Of a stretch of DNA of 64,000 nucleotides, positions 1 through 15,300 are shown piece by piece; positions within the stretch are counted from its first letter, which is position 1, and every line of letters starts with the position of its first letter. The DNA comes from Membranipora membranacea. Lineage: Eukaryota > Bryozoa > Gymnolaemata > Cheilostomatida > Membraniporidae. A program made the position numbers and the translations under genes. The notes beneath the pieces are model-generated. The model ran no database searches. It saw only the letters and a program-made list of their open reading frames with translations, and had not been told where the DNA came from. Location of the stretch: contig OU612075.1 of assembly GCA_914767715.1 (NCBI GenBank), positions 308,001 through 372,000 of the forward strand, in the 5' to 3' direction.

Positions 1-269
1 TGAATTTATATCGCCACGACTGAGGGTGTGAGGTATACATTCAATGTCAGATGTTGCAACTTGGTATATCAAAGATATCTTACTGAGCATATTTCTGAAA
101 ATATTTCCAAGCCTTACAAACTTTCCTGTTTCATTCTATCAAGGTATTCCTTGGACGATATATTGGATATATATCTACACCATCATTGACTTAATCTTGG
201 GAAATCCATACTTCTGGGAAACACACTGCCTACTCTACTTTCTAACACAGATAGTAAAGTATAACATAC

Positions 270-398
270 TCAGACAGGTTTTGTTGTCGTTCTTGTTGAG
301 TTTATATCCCGGTCTACATGAGCAGGTATAAGATGTCAGAGTATTAGTACATATCTGCTGACATTGACTCATAGAAGCATTCAAACATTCATTTATAT
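270..398 (-). CDS. LRP calcium-binding EGF after cluster III
   Basis: Exon with [30 protein letters not shown] and NKTCL, a textbook EGF-CA, with acceptor TATGTTTCAG and donor GTATGT. It opens in phase 1, so it joins exon 871-965 directly (phase 1). I see no separate non-CA EGF exon between them, whereas vertebrate LRP1 has two EGF modules here. The gene continues beyond the left edge; I could not assign an exon in positions 1-269. Confidence 0.85.
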
Positions 399-3300
399 CT
401 GAAACATACAGTCAACAGTAAGGTTAGGGTAGATCAATTTATCCCGCTAGCCGAAATGACTGCAGATAAACAAGCTGTAGGTTGATGGCGCACCATACTA
501 CTATATTATATAATATACAAAGAAAAGTCTGAGGTAATAGATTATTTTGTAATAATGTAGTCTGGTTGATAAATTGACCAGCAAAGAGAACCGACTTCAT
601 CTAATCGTAAATTCTATATTATTACGACCGTACGGAATTATTACTTCAGACCGAACTCCACATTCGTTAACCCGCATGGCGTATTCTACAATCAGATTTA
701 TAACTCACCATCCTTTTCCACTTTAAGAGATCACTATTGAAAAACTCGTATCTGTTATCGGTGACACACAAAAAGTCCATTGAGTTATGTATGTAAGAGG
801 AGGGAGGTGGTCGCTCAGCCCCGTCTTGTGTGTTAGGTATGGTTATGATCACAGACTAATATATACTCACTACATCTGAGTTCATCACTACCATCCTGAC
901 AGTCCTTGTTATCGTTACATACTGTACTATAATCTATACACTGTCCGTCTGTACATCTAAACTGTCTATAATATAATATATATAATATAGATAATATATA
1001 ATATATAATAAAATATAAATAATATAATATAATTTATAATATAATATATACAATATAATAATCAGAGGAATGATGATATCTATATACCTCAGAGGAGTAA
1101 AGTTTTCACAGGAGGATAAGTTTGCCATTCGCAGATGCTTCACCTAGGCTTCATTTAAGACTAGCTAACAGTTTCTAACCCTTTTCACGTAATACAGACA
1201 CTCCCCTCAACTAGCCCAAATTAAAAGGTGAGCTGACATAAAGTCATCCCAAAACAAGTGAAGCTAAGCCAATACTTACACCCCTAGGGTATCAGAATAT
1301 CATAACTTTAATATAGGAAAGGGTGCTGCATGAACCTCGAAACAACCTCTCAAGCAGATGGTATCTGGAATTTTCAGTACCCCACAGGCAGGTGTGTATG
1401 AATGAATGCCTTTTTTTCACAAGACAAATTTCCAGCGATTTGCTTCATTTCGTTTCAACAAAATGAAAACACGATCCTCAATTAACTCAACCATAGACAA
1501 AACACACAATACTGTGTTGTCCATGAGTCTGTCTATCAAACAACCAATCAACCGACACAAACATTTACATTGAGTGATAAATCATATATGCGGGTCTAAA
1601 TTTATCTTGAAGGACAGGAAAGTACTCAGTTCTTCTTACCCATTATCACAGTGAGGAGGGGTGGTGGTACAGCGTGCCTCACTCTCATCACTAGCATCCT
1701 CACAGTCTATGATATCATCACATAGATATGAGTGCAGGAAGCACCCTGACCCGTCTGTACAGTTAAATCTGGTAGTAGCCGGACACGAGGCGTAATCTAC
1801 AACAACAATGTCATTCTTTGACTTACTCTTTTATTTTTTTTTGATACTTTTTATTGGCAACTATTATCCAATTTATTATTGAAATTGTGTCGTATAGTGC
1901 AAAATATACTAATAGGACCATGCATTTTCTGTGCGAGTTACGAGATGGTAAAAATATTAGCAGAGAAACTAAACAAATTTTTCAGACTATCAAACATTTC
2001 TCACATAAAAATAATGAGATACATTATAGTACTGAGATAATCAGGGTCATGGGTTATGGCAACGTGAGGTTATATCCCACTTTATATTATCATCAATCTA
2101 ATCTTCAAAAAATTGATATGTGACATTCTCTATTTTTCCTGCGTCTTACAGTGGGAGAAACTTACTGCAGTTAAGCTCATCAGATCCATCTCGACAATCA
2201 TCCTCATAATCACATTTAAACGATTCAGGATAACAGATAGGAGCATTGGGACACTTAAACCATCCTGTAATATAAATAGGTGAATTAAATACTGCTTAGC
2301 TAAAGATCAGCCATTTTGTAGCAAGACGGCATACATATTAATAATACATCAGTTCCAATCTCAGTACTGTAACATGAAACTGCTGTTGTAAATTTGAAAA
2401 TCTCTTCTGGGAAGTCGGTTTATCTTAACCCCGAGGTGTTAAAGTTGTCTCCAATCTGTGTTACCTTCTCAAATCATCAAATGTCTGGTTGGTAGACAAT
2501 CACAGTGCAAGTATTGTTTATACTGTCAAAACGGGTAGACTAAGGGTCAGTTGTTTGTCTCCTCTCACATGACACATATCTCATTACACTTTGTTTTATG
2601 ACACATGTTACGTGACCGTACTATCACTAACCTGCATCACATGACACATCAGGACAGTTGTCCTGTTCGTCCTCGCACCCCCCACAGTCACACTTCCTGT
2701 CACACACGGCAAAGTTTGGCAGACAGAAGAACTTTCCTTCTTCTCTCTCCGTCTCACAGATAAACTGATCAGGGTTACATGTTCTTCCAGCTGTTAAATA
2801 TCAAGAACAACATACAGGTTAACAGCAAATGACTCCCTGAATACTGAACTTTATAAAAGGACATAAATATATCCTGAATAAACATACTCAAGAGGTTGCT
2901 TCCAATAATACCAGCAAAAGAAAAGTAATTTTCTTCATGAGATGAGATTCGCCTGCCTAAAAATCTGTCAGCTGCTTTCAACGATCGGTAATGTCAGCAT
3001 TAGAATCAACACAAGAAAACACAAAAATGCGGAGCCAATCGTTGCACACCAATCATGCCTGCTGTCCATGTTTATAGAGATTAGATGACTCACATATATC
3101 CTGACAGTTAGGTAGATCATGTGACTCGTCGGAGTTATCTCCACAGTCATTATCTCCATCACATAAGAATGTAGAAGATACACATCTACCATTGTCACAT
3201 TTAAACTGATTACCATGACAGGTTCTGTAATGTAATAAAATATAATAATGCACATCTGGTTATCTCAAAATGTGGAGATAGAGTATAGAGTATAGAGTAT

Positions 3301-6300
3301 ACTAGAATTGTGTGTTCTGTTGTAGAATAGCATAGTATATTTTGGCTGAGGATCTCATATATCATTTGCAGTGCTGAGACCATAAACAATAGACTTATTA
3401 CTCCTACACTTATGTCACCTACCCTGCCCTTGTCTAAATAGAGGGACAAAATCTGTCAAACTTGCCACCATATTGGTTTTCACACATCATGTCGATATCT
3501 GGGAATGTCTGATGTGAAAATATGGTGGATAGTGACAGGGAATCCACTCAGGTTTCTGCTTCTGTTGCGCTAACACGGTTCCTAAGACACATTTCACCAC
3601 AAACTCATACCTGTTAGGATGATTACAGGGAATATCCGTTGGCTCATCGGAGCAGTCATTGCAGTCACATTCTCCATCACAGTGAAACGATTCAGGGAAA
3701 CATCGATCATCACATGTTATGTCCCCTAAACACACAAGTCAATAAAGTCATAATAAGTCATCAGAATTCTCTATTTATTTACAAAATTGCACTGGCTTTC
3801 TGTAAATTGGATTATATTAATGAGATTGAAAGGAGAGGGAGAGCAAGCTACATTGATCGTACTGTTTTATCACAGTTACAAAAGATAAGAAATCACTTGC
3901 TATCTCCCACCTCAATGACTTTGATGGAAATGGTAATTTGAGGTAATTTGTCAATGATCTTTGTAATTACAAGAAGAAGTAGGGGTTTTAGAGAGACAGT
4001 TAACTGAGTGCATATATGGCAGCTGGCAGAGTCACCAAGTCGTGGAAAAATATAAAAAAACCACTGCTCAAAAGTAGTACAATGTTGAGCAATTTTTTTG
4101 CGACACACAGTTTGACTCCGGTGACAGCTGTTTGACATGACACGCCACACTTACTGGGCTGACAGGTGTGAGCCTGACAATGTGTGACACTTTCATCACT
4201 TCCGTCCACACAATCTTGCTGTCCGTCACACAGAAAGTATCTATGTATACACAGAGGGTACGTCTGACACGGTGCATATCCTGCATAAAATATCACAGAA
4301 ATTGTGAGAAAAAAAAGGACACATTTTTGCAGTTTTAGAATTATGTTATTAATGCTTACTCGATATGATAGTGGCATCAATTAATATAAAAACTAAGATT
4401 TCTTAAGGGATACTCCTGTTCCTACGATGAGCCATGTTAGCACTCTCTTATTATAAAGAACAAGTAAACATAATCACCACGGCAAACCCTGAACGCTGTA
4501 GCACAAATGCTAATGGAGCATGTTATAATCACTCATGTGCACCGATCAATTCAGGTTGGTTATATTTGCAATGCAGCAACTGGATAAAATATATGTACCG
4601 GAGTTCCTAAAATAAATTTAAAATTTAGCATTAAACTTGCTTGTGGCACTGCCTCTAGGATGCAGAGAGACTTGAAACTCAGTCTTGATCTGCAAGCATT
4701 GTCTGTGATAATTTAGAATGTGAGAGGAGAAGTGTGTGCGTTGGACTCACCAGTACGACATGTGACATCAGGACAGTTAATCTCATCAGAGTGATCGGCA
4801 CAGTCAGGGTTACCGTCACACACTGAGTGGTTAGAGACACAACTCAGGTCTCCACACTGAAAGTCTGAGGTCAGCGGACAGCCTGGGTATACTACAATAT
4901 ACAGTCATACATCACGTCAAAGTCATCTGAGAGGGAACTCTCAATGGGCAAAGTATTCAAGGCAAACACTTGCAATGACTCTGTTCAAAATTCTCACTCT
5001 TCTGGTATTTCAATTAGGCATCCCCATGTCAAAATAGTACTCTCAGAGAGTATCTAGATCAATCAAGCAGTTAGCTCTGGCAGGACTCGCTCAACTCAGC
5101 AAGGAACAATCAAACAGCAATAGCCTCAATTGGAATATCCCCAGTATTGTATGAATCATAGCCTGGGTTTCAGGCCAACAATTGGGCCTTGTCTGTGTTA
5201 TTGGTTGTGTTGGGTATTGCTTCTGTGTTGTTATCTACTCATGTATCACTATTGTGCATTTCTGAGTAGATAACTCCAAATTGTTGGACTGAATCCGAGT
5301 CTATATGAATGAGTGAATGTGTGTGTATTGCTTGATGTCGGTATTTCATACCGCCAATATCACAAACAAAGATGGTTTAAAAGGCTGTATACTTTCACCT
5401 TGTAGGGTGCATAGACATTGGCTAAAAACTCTGTTCGCATTTCAAAACATGCGACATTCTTCAAAATCAGCATCTCAGAAATATCAGCACTATGTACCCA
5501 AATCAAAGCCCACACACATCATTGATCCAACCAGCTGTACCCTTACCACATTGATCCCACCAGCTGTACCCTTACCACATTGATCCCACCAGCTGTACCC
5601 TTACCACATTGATCCCACCAGCTGTACCCTTACCACATTGATCGTTCTCGTCCGAGCCGTCGAAGCAGTCCTGTATTTTATCACATGCGTGATTAGAAGG
5701 TATACACTGTCCTGACTGACAGACAAACTCATCGAGCTCACACGGATTACACGAGCAGAACGTCGGGTCCTCATCACTTGAGTCCGCACAGTCAGCCTCA
5801 CTGTCACATCTATAACTCCTGTGTACAGTATAATAATACAAAGTATCTGATTGGTTGAGCTTAACCAGATAAGCTGGCTCTGATGGGCTGTCTGATAGAT
5901 CTTCACTACTCAACAGCCAATCACAGCCAATACCTTGGATAGGGTGAGCTTAGATTCAGTTTGATATATTTGTCTCCACCTTGAAATCAACCTCGACTAA
6001 ACTCTAGCTTATACAGTATAAGCTGGTTAATTCAAACTTTATAATTCAAAATCCTGTTAATTCAGAAGAGGAAATTGGTCCCTTCAGCCAGATCTCAATG
6101 CATTCTAATGTCACTTGATTCAGATTCTGCTTAATTAGAACAAATTATTGTGGTCCGCAAAGGTTTGAATTGAGTAAACTGCACGGTTATTATACCTACC
6201 ATGGCATACACCTTCCATCTCCACATGTGAACTGATCATCAGCACATCCAGCGTTTAGTGTAGTCAGTATACACTGCTGACCTCTATTAACTAATGTATA

Positions 6301-9300
6301 AGCAGGATGACATCCGCAAACAGGTGCTCCTATAGTGTCAGAGTGACAGGTGGCGTTACGTGTACAGCAGGCATTACCATTGTTATAATCACATGCTGCT
6401 GATGCGTTACCTGTGGTGGAAATTGACACAAAATTATCATCTCTTGATGAAATATACTGGCATAGAGAAGCGGAAACTTGTTGCAAGGTGATCTTAGATC
6501 GACAATAAAACTGGTCCAAAAAACTGTCAAATGTTGTCCATTTGACCTAGTATTCTAGGTTGGCCGTGGTGTGGGTAAGAAAAAATATGTGTGCTCTGTC
6601 TATCATTTTGAAAGATGATGTGACTGAACCGGTGGACAAACACGATTTTGAACCAACTTATCACCCATTACCACGGCTGCTCAGAATACACTGAGAACCG
6701 CAACCAGCTAAGAGTGAGAACAACTCAAGACTGTTGAACTCTGTTGTACAATATAGAAGTCAATATGACTCACATGTTGATTGGGCATTGTCAAAGACCT
6801 TGACATCATATATAGTACTTCCTGTTGTATATCTGTTCTCATATAGGGTCTGTCTCCCCTCTCCTGAGTATTTATCTGCCTTATATAAGGCCTTGAAGTA
6901 TACATCAGACCAGTACACAGTATCTCCGTATACAGAGAGGCGATGGGGGAACATCAGGTTTCTCTGTATTACCTCATTATTAGTGCCTAAAATCAGTCAT
7001 TGTGTTACATAGTAAGTAGATAAATACTTATAAATACTTATAAATACTTATAAATACTCATAAATACTTATAAATACTTATATTTATATTTTTAAGACTG
7101 TACTGCTATATATTAAATATGGTATGTGGAAAAAATCTTTTTTAATTTTATACCGTCGGAAAAAATCATTTCTCAGCATCTGAAAAGGCTCTAAGCAACC
7201 TATTGTAATTTTAACTTCACTTAACTAGAAAGGAGTTTACACAATCATTAACCTGGTGTTAGTATTGAAATTCATAAAAATACTTTTTTTTATTGTAATA
7301 AAAGTGTTTGATATGGACACTTTATTTTCTTTTCACACTATGATTACAATGTTCTTTGTGGGATGCAAGATGACTAATAAATCTCTGCATCCAGGGGAAC
7401 CCTACACGATTCCTCATTTCTCAAGACATCACAACATAGGGGGGAGGATGGACATTCATGGGTAAATGTGTTTGTCTGTTAGACTACCCGCCTAGGCAAT
7501 AGGCCCCATCTCCCTTATAGACCATCTTCAGTATCTATACAAGTATCTGATAGAGCCTACAGCCCAAACTAGACTAAATTGTGCAGAACTTTTGCATGCA
7601 ACACAGTGGGTTTACTTGGTATTTTGCTCATTGATTCCTGTAATGCGAAGCATTTAGATATAAGCACTGTCATTTAATATGGATAGCTTCTATGCAGTGT
7701 CTGCGCTCATGCTGTCCATTGTAGTGTGACAGTTAGAGGCCCAAAAGTAAAGGCTCCAGTTTTTATGACAGTTTTCCTTAGTCAAGTCAAGCATTCGAGT
7801 TGGTCAAGTAAGGCTGACTCAAGAGTGATTTAATCCGAGCTTTTGCAACATAAACGTAAAAGTCAACTTCGATTTTGCCAACTAGAAACAGAAAGGAGTA
7901 ATTCCAATCAATCATAGTGAAAAGGGGTAATGTGAGGTAATTTTGGTCTGATGTTCTCACGCTTTAGAAACTCAAAAACATTGCCGCCCAATTGATACCC
8001 GCTTAATATCACTCAACACAAAGGTGATACCACCAGAGCGAATTTTACTTGATCTTACCATCAAAGTTGACCCTAGCCATGACCTCTTGTATATAGTCCA
8101 CATAGTATAGTTTATCCTCTGCCCAGTCTAAAGTTATACCATGTACAAAGGTGATATCAGGAGCTGATAGGATAACACTGAACTCTGACCCCGCCAGGTT
8201 ACTCCTCATTATAGTAGTGTAACTCATGAACAAAATCCTACAACGAGTGAGTCAAAGGACATCAGACAACTTAACAATGTGTAGACTAAGATACTTAGCA
8301 ATGTGTGGGCAGGGAGCAAACTGACATAGAGACTACACTATTATCACGTGTATCTCTGATCGTTAGAGTCAATTTAGTACGAGTACCTCAGATGTACCCA
8401 CCCCTAATAAGTAAAATAGACCTCGGGCGGTCACACCAAATTCCTTATGATGGTACTCATTCTAACTGAATTAGTTCACTCTCTATCGATCAGAGATAAA
8501 CATGCAACAGTACATCACATCATCAGTGTGGGCAGGAAGAGTGTAGGTAGTGGTAAGATTTTTTTGGATCTATTTGGCTGTAGTTGGAGTTACTCCCTCT
8601 CGGCTCTTCACACAGGGAGAGAGAGCAACTACAATCTACACCAAGTGTAGATTGTAGTTGAATGGATCAAACTTGTTCCAAGTACACAAAAACATTCCGT
8701 CCACTCACTTAGATTGATGATTTGACCTATAACCTTAGGCGGTAAATCTGTCAGTCATGTCAAAAAGGTCAGCAGATTCTATCAATCTTACAACTTGCCA
8801 AATATAGCATCAATTAAAGCTCATTTCCTGAGTTTCAGGTCTACCAATTATTAGACAGTGAGATGTATGTTTTATATGGGATAAGTGATAGAATCCCTTT
8901 TTTTCAGTCCTGTACATGTCATGCACCACACAATACAATATAATTATAATCTCCATAGGGTTTAGGTGGGTCAGATTTGCACAACCATCACATGCATCTC
9001 CATGCACATATGTTCAATTTGATAAACATACAAAGATCTCCCTGCATGCGAAGATAATATAGGTTTATGTAACAAGCAAATAAATCAGACAACCTCTTTA
9101 TAGAAAAGGTCAATACTTAGCGAGATATAGCCATCCCATTAGACCTTAGCCTGGGATACAGGCCAACAATGGGGCCTTGTCTGTATTATGGGTTGTGATC
9201 GATTCGTGAACATTAACTAATTATTGGAGCAGTTTGAGAGATGATACAACAAAAGACAGGAACAATTCAAGCTATGATAAACCAAATCATCATATTAGCT

Positions 9301-12300
9301 GAGTATAGAGGCCCTCCAACTCAAACCGCCCACCTAACTCAAACCGTCTATTCCGCAGTACACAAGCACTAAAAAAGCACTAAAAAAGCGCTGTCATACA
9401 TAGATATACTAGCATTCTAGCACCATCCCGAGAACAAGCTGGATCCATTTTGCCATGTTGGAGTTGCCCCCCTTTATTAACGCACCTTGTCAATAAAGGG
9501 GGGCAACTCTAAAGTGGCAAAATGGATTACACTTGTTCTACCATGGCCCTGTAACCTGCACATTCAAAGCTCTTACCTTTCACTCAATCTATGGCATTAA
9601 CTACGAATGAATAAAGCAGTATCTTACAAATTATCAGAACAAAATAAGTCATCTAATCGTCAACACAGAATTAGTCCGTAATTTCAGCTCATAATTCACT
9701 TAAGTAGATCAGATAAAACTGTTAGCATATTCTATCATTGGGTTGATATTAGATGGCTCTAAATACTGTCAAAACTACATGCACAAATTTTCATTGGCTT
9801 GATATTTCTGGGAATTTAGGTAAATTGTCTTATTTGGCACTGTATGAAATCATATATCGAATGGCTTTTAATGCTCTGAATACTATGCTATCAATTTCTT
9901 TCTTTGGAAGTGTAGAAAATTTTAACCCATTGATAAACCTCTATCTGGGGAGTATCATATAATATACCCTTTGGCAGGGGTGTTATACATACATACTTCT
10001 GATAGGGGTGTTTACTTACCTCTGACAGGGGTGTACAGAGAGGTCATATACTAAACCAGATCTGATCTTAGCTAGCGAGGTACCGTCTGTGTTCATAGAG
10101 TAAACACCAAAAGGTGCCGAGAGGACAGAGAAGTATATCTTATCATGTAACCAGTCATAAGTTAGTCCAAAATACTCCCAATCTGAATCTGAATAAAGAG
10201 GAGATATTTAGGATAGGAGTATTTTGTACTAATTTTCAAATATTGAAATTTCACATTTGTACGATAAATAGATGTATCAGGCCATAAAATGAACTCATGA
10301 TAACGAGGAAGGCCTGATAGATAAACCAACCTGAAAATTGTTATGACTACAGTCAGTGAAATAACCATAAAATAATGTAGGAATATACAAGGGAATACCT
10401 ATTTTCTTGAATAAGTCTCAAAGAGCGCAGATATGTAGGTGAAACTTACCGGGTTTGGTGAGGTTCTGAATTTTAGATGAACTGGAGCGCCAATCAGCTG
10501 ACATTATAGCCTTAGGTTCAGACTGAGTGTAGTAGATTTTATTCCTTCTGTAGTCTATATCTAGAGTGTTAGTACCATTGTTGAGTATGGAAGGGAGGGG
10601 TGCAGCGAGGTCCCCTATCAAACTTAGACTGTGAATACCAGAGTCTGAGGCAAACACAATATACTCTGTTGGCTCTATAAAGAAATTTGAAATACCCAGT
10701 CATTGACTGTGCTTACGAGAATTACCTATCATGACTACGGTCACATCTACAAGGAGTGAAGTTCAGTTTTTCCTTTTTAACCTGCCATACCTGCCATACC
10801 TGCCATACCTGCCATACCATTGCATACATTCAATATCATTTATCTATGCTACACCCGTATCCAATAATTGGTGACAAGTACATTTTTATCTCAGAGACAT
10901 TATTATACTTACTTGTTATGCTAACCTATATACAGTCCAGTTCACATAATTCAAACCACTGGGGCCCACAAAAATTAATTAAGCAGAGTCTGAATTGAGA
11001 GACAATAGACTGAAGGGACAAAGTTTCCTTGTCTGAATAAACAGGAGTTCTGAATTATAAAGTCTAAATTAACCAGCTTGCACTGTACTTACTTTCACAT
11101 GTTTTGTTGTCAGCTTTGAGAGAACCGAAGCTACACTTACACACAGGTGTATTCTGTAGAGGATACACAAAGCAGAGCTGCTCACATCCTCCGTTATCAC
11201 TGAGACAAGGAGAGGAGTCCAGCAGAGGTTGTGAGTCTGTGTGAAACATCTCTAGATCTGTCAGTCCTAACAACTGACCTGTAAGGGGAAAGGTGGAATT
11301 AGGAAAGTGAAAATATATAACACACAAATGCTAATACATGTAGTTAGTCTGCCTTGACAAGGCAGGCTAACTTATAGTGTGATATACAAAGCTTTTGGTA
11401 ATTGATAGTCTGGTTTAGCCTGGGATTCAGGCCAACAATGAGGCCTTGTCTGTATTATTGGTGATTTGGATATTGCTTCTGATGTGTTATGTACTCATGA
11501 ATCACTATTGTACATTTCTGAATAGCCCACTGTGCTTGTGTTTTAGTTTTGTTTGGCTGATGGGTTTTGGTTTGTTGTTGTGTGGAGTTGTCTGTTCATG
11601 TTGGGTCAACCCGAGTAGATAGCTCCAAATTATTGGACTAAATCCACGTCTATCTGGTCAGGGAGTTCAGGGAGGTCAGAGAGTTTGGTCCGAAACTCCC
11701 TGATCTGGTATACCAAACATTGACACTAATTTTGTCATGCTGCCGATTACATACGCTTAATTTCAAAACATGACAATCCTAAAAAGTTGAACAAGTTGCT
11801 TACTCTAATACCCATCAAAACTAGCTAATTAAAATCTAGCTAACAGTTACTCCTCTATTGTAGATAGAGACCTTCTCTGACTCTACATACCTCTGATAAG
11901 TGTAGCCGGACCAGCTGTAGAACTCAGTGGTACAGTCTGTATATTCTTAGTGTTAGTATCACACCAGTATAGCTGTGAATCATACACAAACAGTCCAGAC
12001 GGGACGGGTGAGAATCGTACTGCAATCCTGTCTGTCCCATCAGTACTGTGTAAAGGAATCATGGATGATGTGAGAGGTACTGGAGTTACATATCATGTGG
12101 CAGTAATGAAGGGCATTGTTCAAAAATATTGTTAGAACTTCAAATAGACATGGAAGACTAATATAAAAGTTCTAAACAATATTTTTCAATTGTGTTGACA
12201 TCATAAACTTACTCACAATATCATTACGTCTATGGTTGGCATTCACTCGGCGACGTGAAGCCCATTTCGTTTCCTTTTAGAGATTAAAACTTTGAGAATG

Positions 12301-15300
12301 AGAATGAAAGCAACTTAAGTGATAGGACTATTAAAGCCTCTGATTTTAATCAATTCCTAGATCTTTGAAGGATTTGCCACTCCGTACATTCTAGGAATTT
12401 TTGGCTAGCTCACACATATTCAACTCCCACTGAAGCCAATGAAATTAGTGCTAGCTAACATTTAATCAATCAAACTAGCTAAACTAAATTCTAATTAATA
12501 TTTAATCCTCTACTGCAATCACAATAAACATAACATTGCAAGTTGTATATTATGTATATACCTCATATATATATGTGACTTACTTGATACTCCAGATAAT
12601 ACCAGATGAGCTGTCTCCCCAGTATATAGCCTGAGATGATATATCTAAGTGTAGCGATATGGGGAAAGTGATCCCTTCACTGACTATACTGTCTTTGTGT
12701 GACAAGTCCAGATAACTTCTAACTATCTTAGGATTAGGGCCGACATCTGTCCAGTATAGATAACTATAAGTACAGGGAGAAATATTAAAAATGGCTGAAT
12801 CAGGCCAACATATATGTTACTTTTCAAAGCTATATCATTCAAACATAAGATGTTTTTTCAATTTTTACTCTAGAACTTGGCAAGAAAACTCAACATAAAC
12901 TGAAGACAGTAACTAGCACTAGCCATGGTAAGCCAAAGTATTATTGAGTCCTTCTTGGTCAAATTGTCAATGTTTTTGAAACAAAGTATTACTGCTGCTT
13001 GTTTTTATCAACTAACCTGTTAATAGGATCTACAGCTAACTGGTGAGGCCTTTCATCCTCTGTACTATATAACACAGATCTCAGTCTATCTGTAGCATTT
13101 GTAGAATTCTTCATGACTTCTATGTACGATCGCTCATTCAGATGATTCGCAAAATATATATAGCCTAAAATAAGTCACGGAGAATAGATTGAGGAGTCCC
13201 AGCAAAAACTAGTATGAATAATACGTCGTGGTCATCACTAATATATCACCTTCAGGTCCCTATCAAGATCTTTATGACCCTATGAACATTTAAATATCAT
13301 CTAACAATCACCGAGGTTCTTCTCGCTGCAAAGAATTATTTGTAAAACACAAGCTATACTTATTTTCGCATTGATAAACAGTAGAGTAAAAACGTTATTG
13401 AGTTTGATCAGGACTTCTGAGGTTTAATAAAAGTCATGGTGTTTATCTACTAAGATCATTACAACCCAGCAAACAGATAAACTTCTGCCCACTGTGGGTA
13501 TTTAATTCTGCATGCCAATTCTTTTCGGCTAGGTATTCAGGATTGATGGGCAGTAAGAAAGAAAGTTAGTTAGTTAGTGGGTCTATAACAAAGACTCCAT
13601 ATCTGATTAAGTTACCTGAGAGCCAATCAAAAGTCACACCAGACACACTGACAGATCCTAGTCCCTGACTGACCAGGTTTATATTCTTAGTTGACGTTAT
13701 GTTATACATGTTGATTCCGTGTGTCGGACTGTCTGTGTCCTGATCTGTCCAGTATATTACCCTGGGATAAATAGAAGTTTGAGAAAAGCAACCATTAATA
13801 TAATAACGACACATACTATGAATTAAAGTGTTTTGATAAATTCTGCTTAGGGAGGGAGCAGCTCCGATTGCAGGCAAATGGATCAGACATGGTCTAGTCT
13901 GTACCATAGACAAAGAACATACTGTGCTTTGTAACTTATAATCTGGAAATCGCTTCATTCTAAATTGTTAATTGTCCTCACTTTTCATGTTTAGAAAACA
14001 ATATTAGGACAGGTCAGTGAGAATGAACACGAAACAAAACCCAATTTTAAATCTTGTGTATTATTTTGTTATCTAATATCTTTGCTGCATTGCATTACAC
14101 TTGAATAAAAACTTACACGTAATGGTTGAGCCAAAAGCACATAAAATAAAACTTTATGACTTGCTTTGTAAGCTGACGATGTGCACAGCTATCTAAACAC
14201 CAACTAATAAAGTATCTCACCTTTCTCTGACATTGAGAGCCACATGTACATCAGCTGTTGGGTCACCTTCTGAGCCGAAGTACTGTATCGCCTCACCGTA
14301 ATCACTGGAGTTCGTCGAGTAACCGTGTATCTCATTGCCGAGTGTCGCCACTAAGAATGACTCATAAGCTGTAAGATGAAAAGAAATTCATAGAAGAGAT
14401 AATCACACTTAATCTCATTAAAAAAAATGGTCAAATACACAGTGGAGTCGTTGCTTAATGTCACTGAACAAACATCCTCTGCAAAAAGAAATATGAAACT
14501 TTCTGACTAGAAGCTGGCTGTTATAATATTGGATTTCTACTAACGACTGTAACACCCTGTAAGTTCTGAAGCCAAGGACTACGATAAAGAGAAGCTGTTG
14601 GCACAAGGTATGCTTCTTAATAATTATACATATGGCTATAGATACACCCACAGTTCTCGAGGACACTGACCTTGACATTGTCCGTTACTATCAGGTTTGT
14701 ATCCGTCCCCACATATACATCTCCTCCTGTTATCCTTATCAGCTACACACAGGTGGTCACATGAGTGAGCAGTACAGGGACTGCTACGGGTATCTGTAAT
14801 ATAGAGTCACATACAGATATATATATATATATTGTCCAGTTATATCAACAGTTAAGTTGTTTCAACTTCAGCAAATTAAAAAATATACAGATATAATATA
14901 CAAACTGAGTGTCATGTAAATTATACTGCTCAGTTATATCAACAATTCAAGTTGCTTCAACCTAATATAAATAAAACTAAAAAAACAAAATAAAAAACTA
15001 AATTGAACTAAAGTTGAACTTAAAAATGTTCAAACCGAAATAAATTGCAACAGTAACGCAATTATTTTTGGAATTAGTGCAGTAAGGGACAGTGTTAGAA
15101 ATGTTTACATACCGCTTCCTAACATACCCGAACAACAATATCATGTATTATACCACCTCATATTTTAATTCAACTCAAGCCAAAACCCACAGTCTACCAT
15201 CACCTACCTAAGTGCCTGTTAGCCTGATATACTTTGATCTGATGAAGGTCAGTGATACCGAATCTTATAGTTACAGTCTCTGATACGTTCTCTCTGGCCT

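Noticed and set aside
44-331. 95-codon plus-strand frame at the left edge
   Set aside because: It overlaps the antisense of EGF-CA exon 270-398 and shows no domain.
709-824. Candidate minus-strand LRP exon with [13 protein letters not shown] and donor GTGAGT
   Set aside because: It ends in phase 0, which does not fit the next exon (270-398, phase 1). The acceptor has a poor pyrimidine tract, and it lacks a full LDLa or EGF cysteine set. Exon 871-965 joins 270-398 directly in frame.
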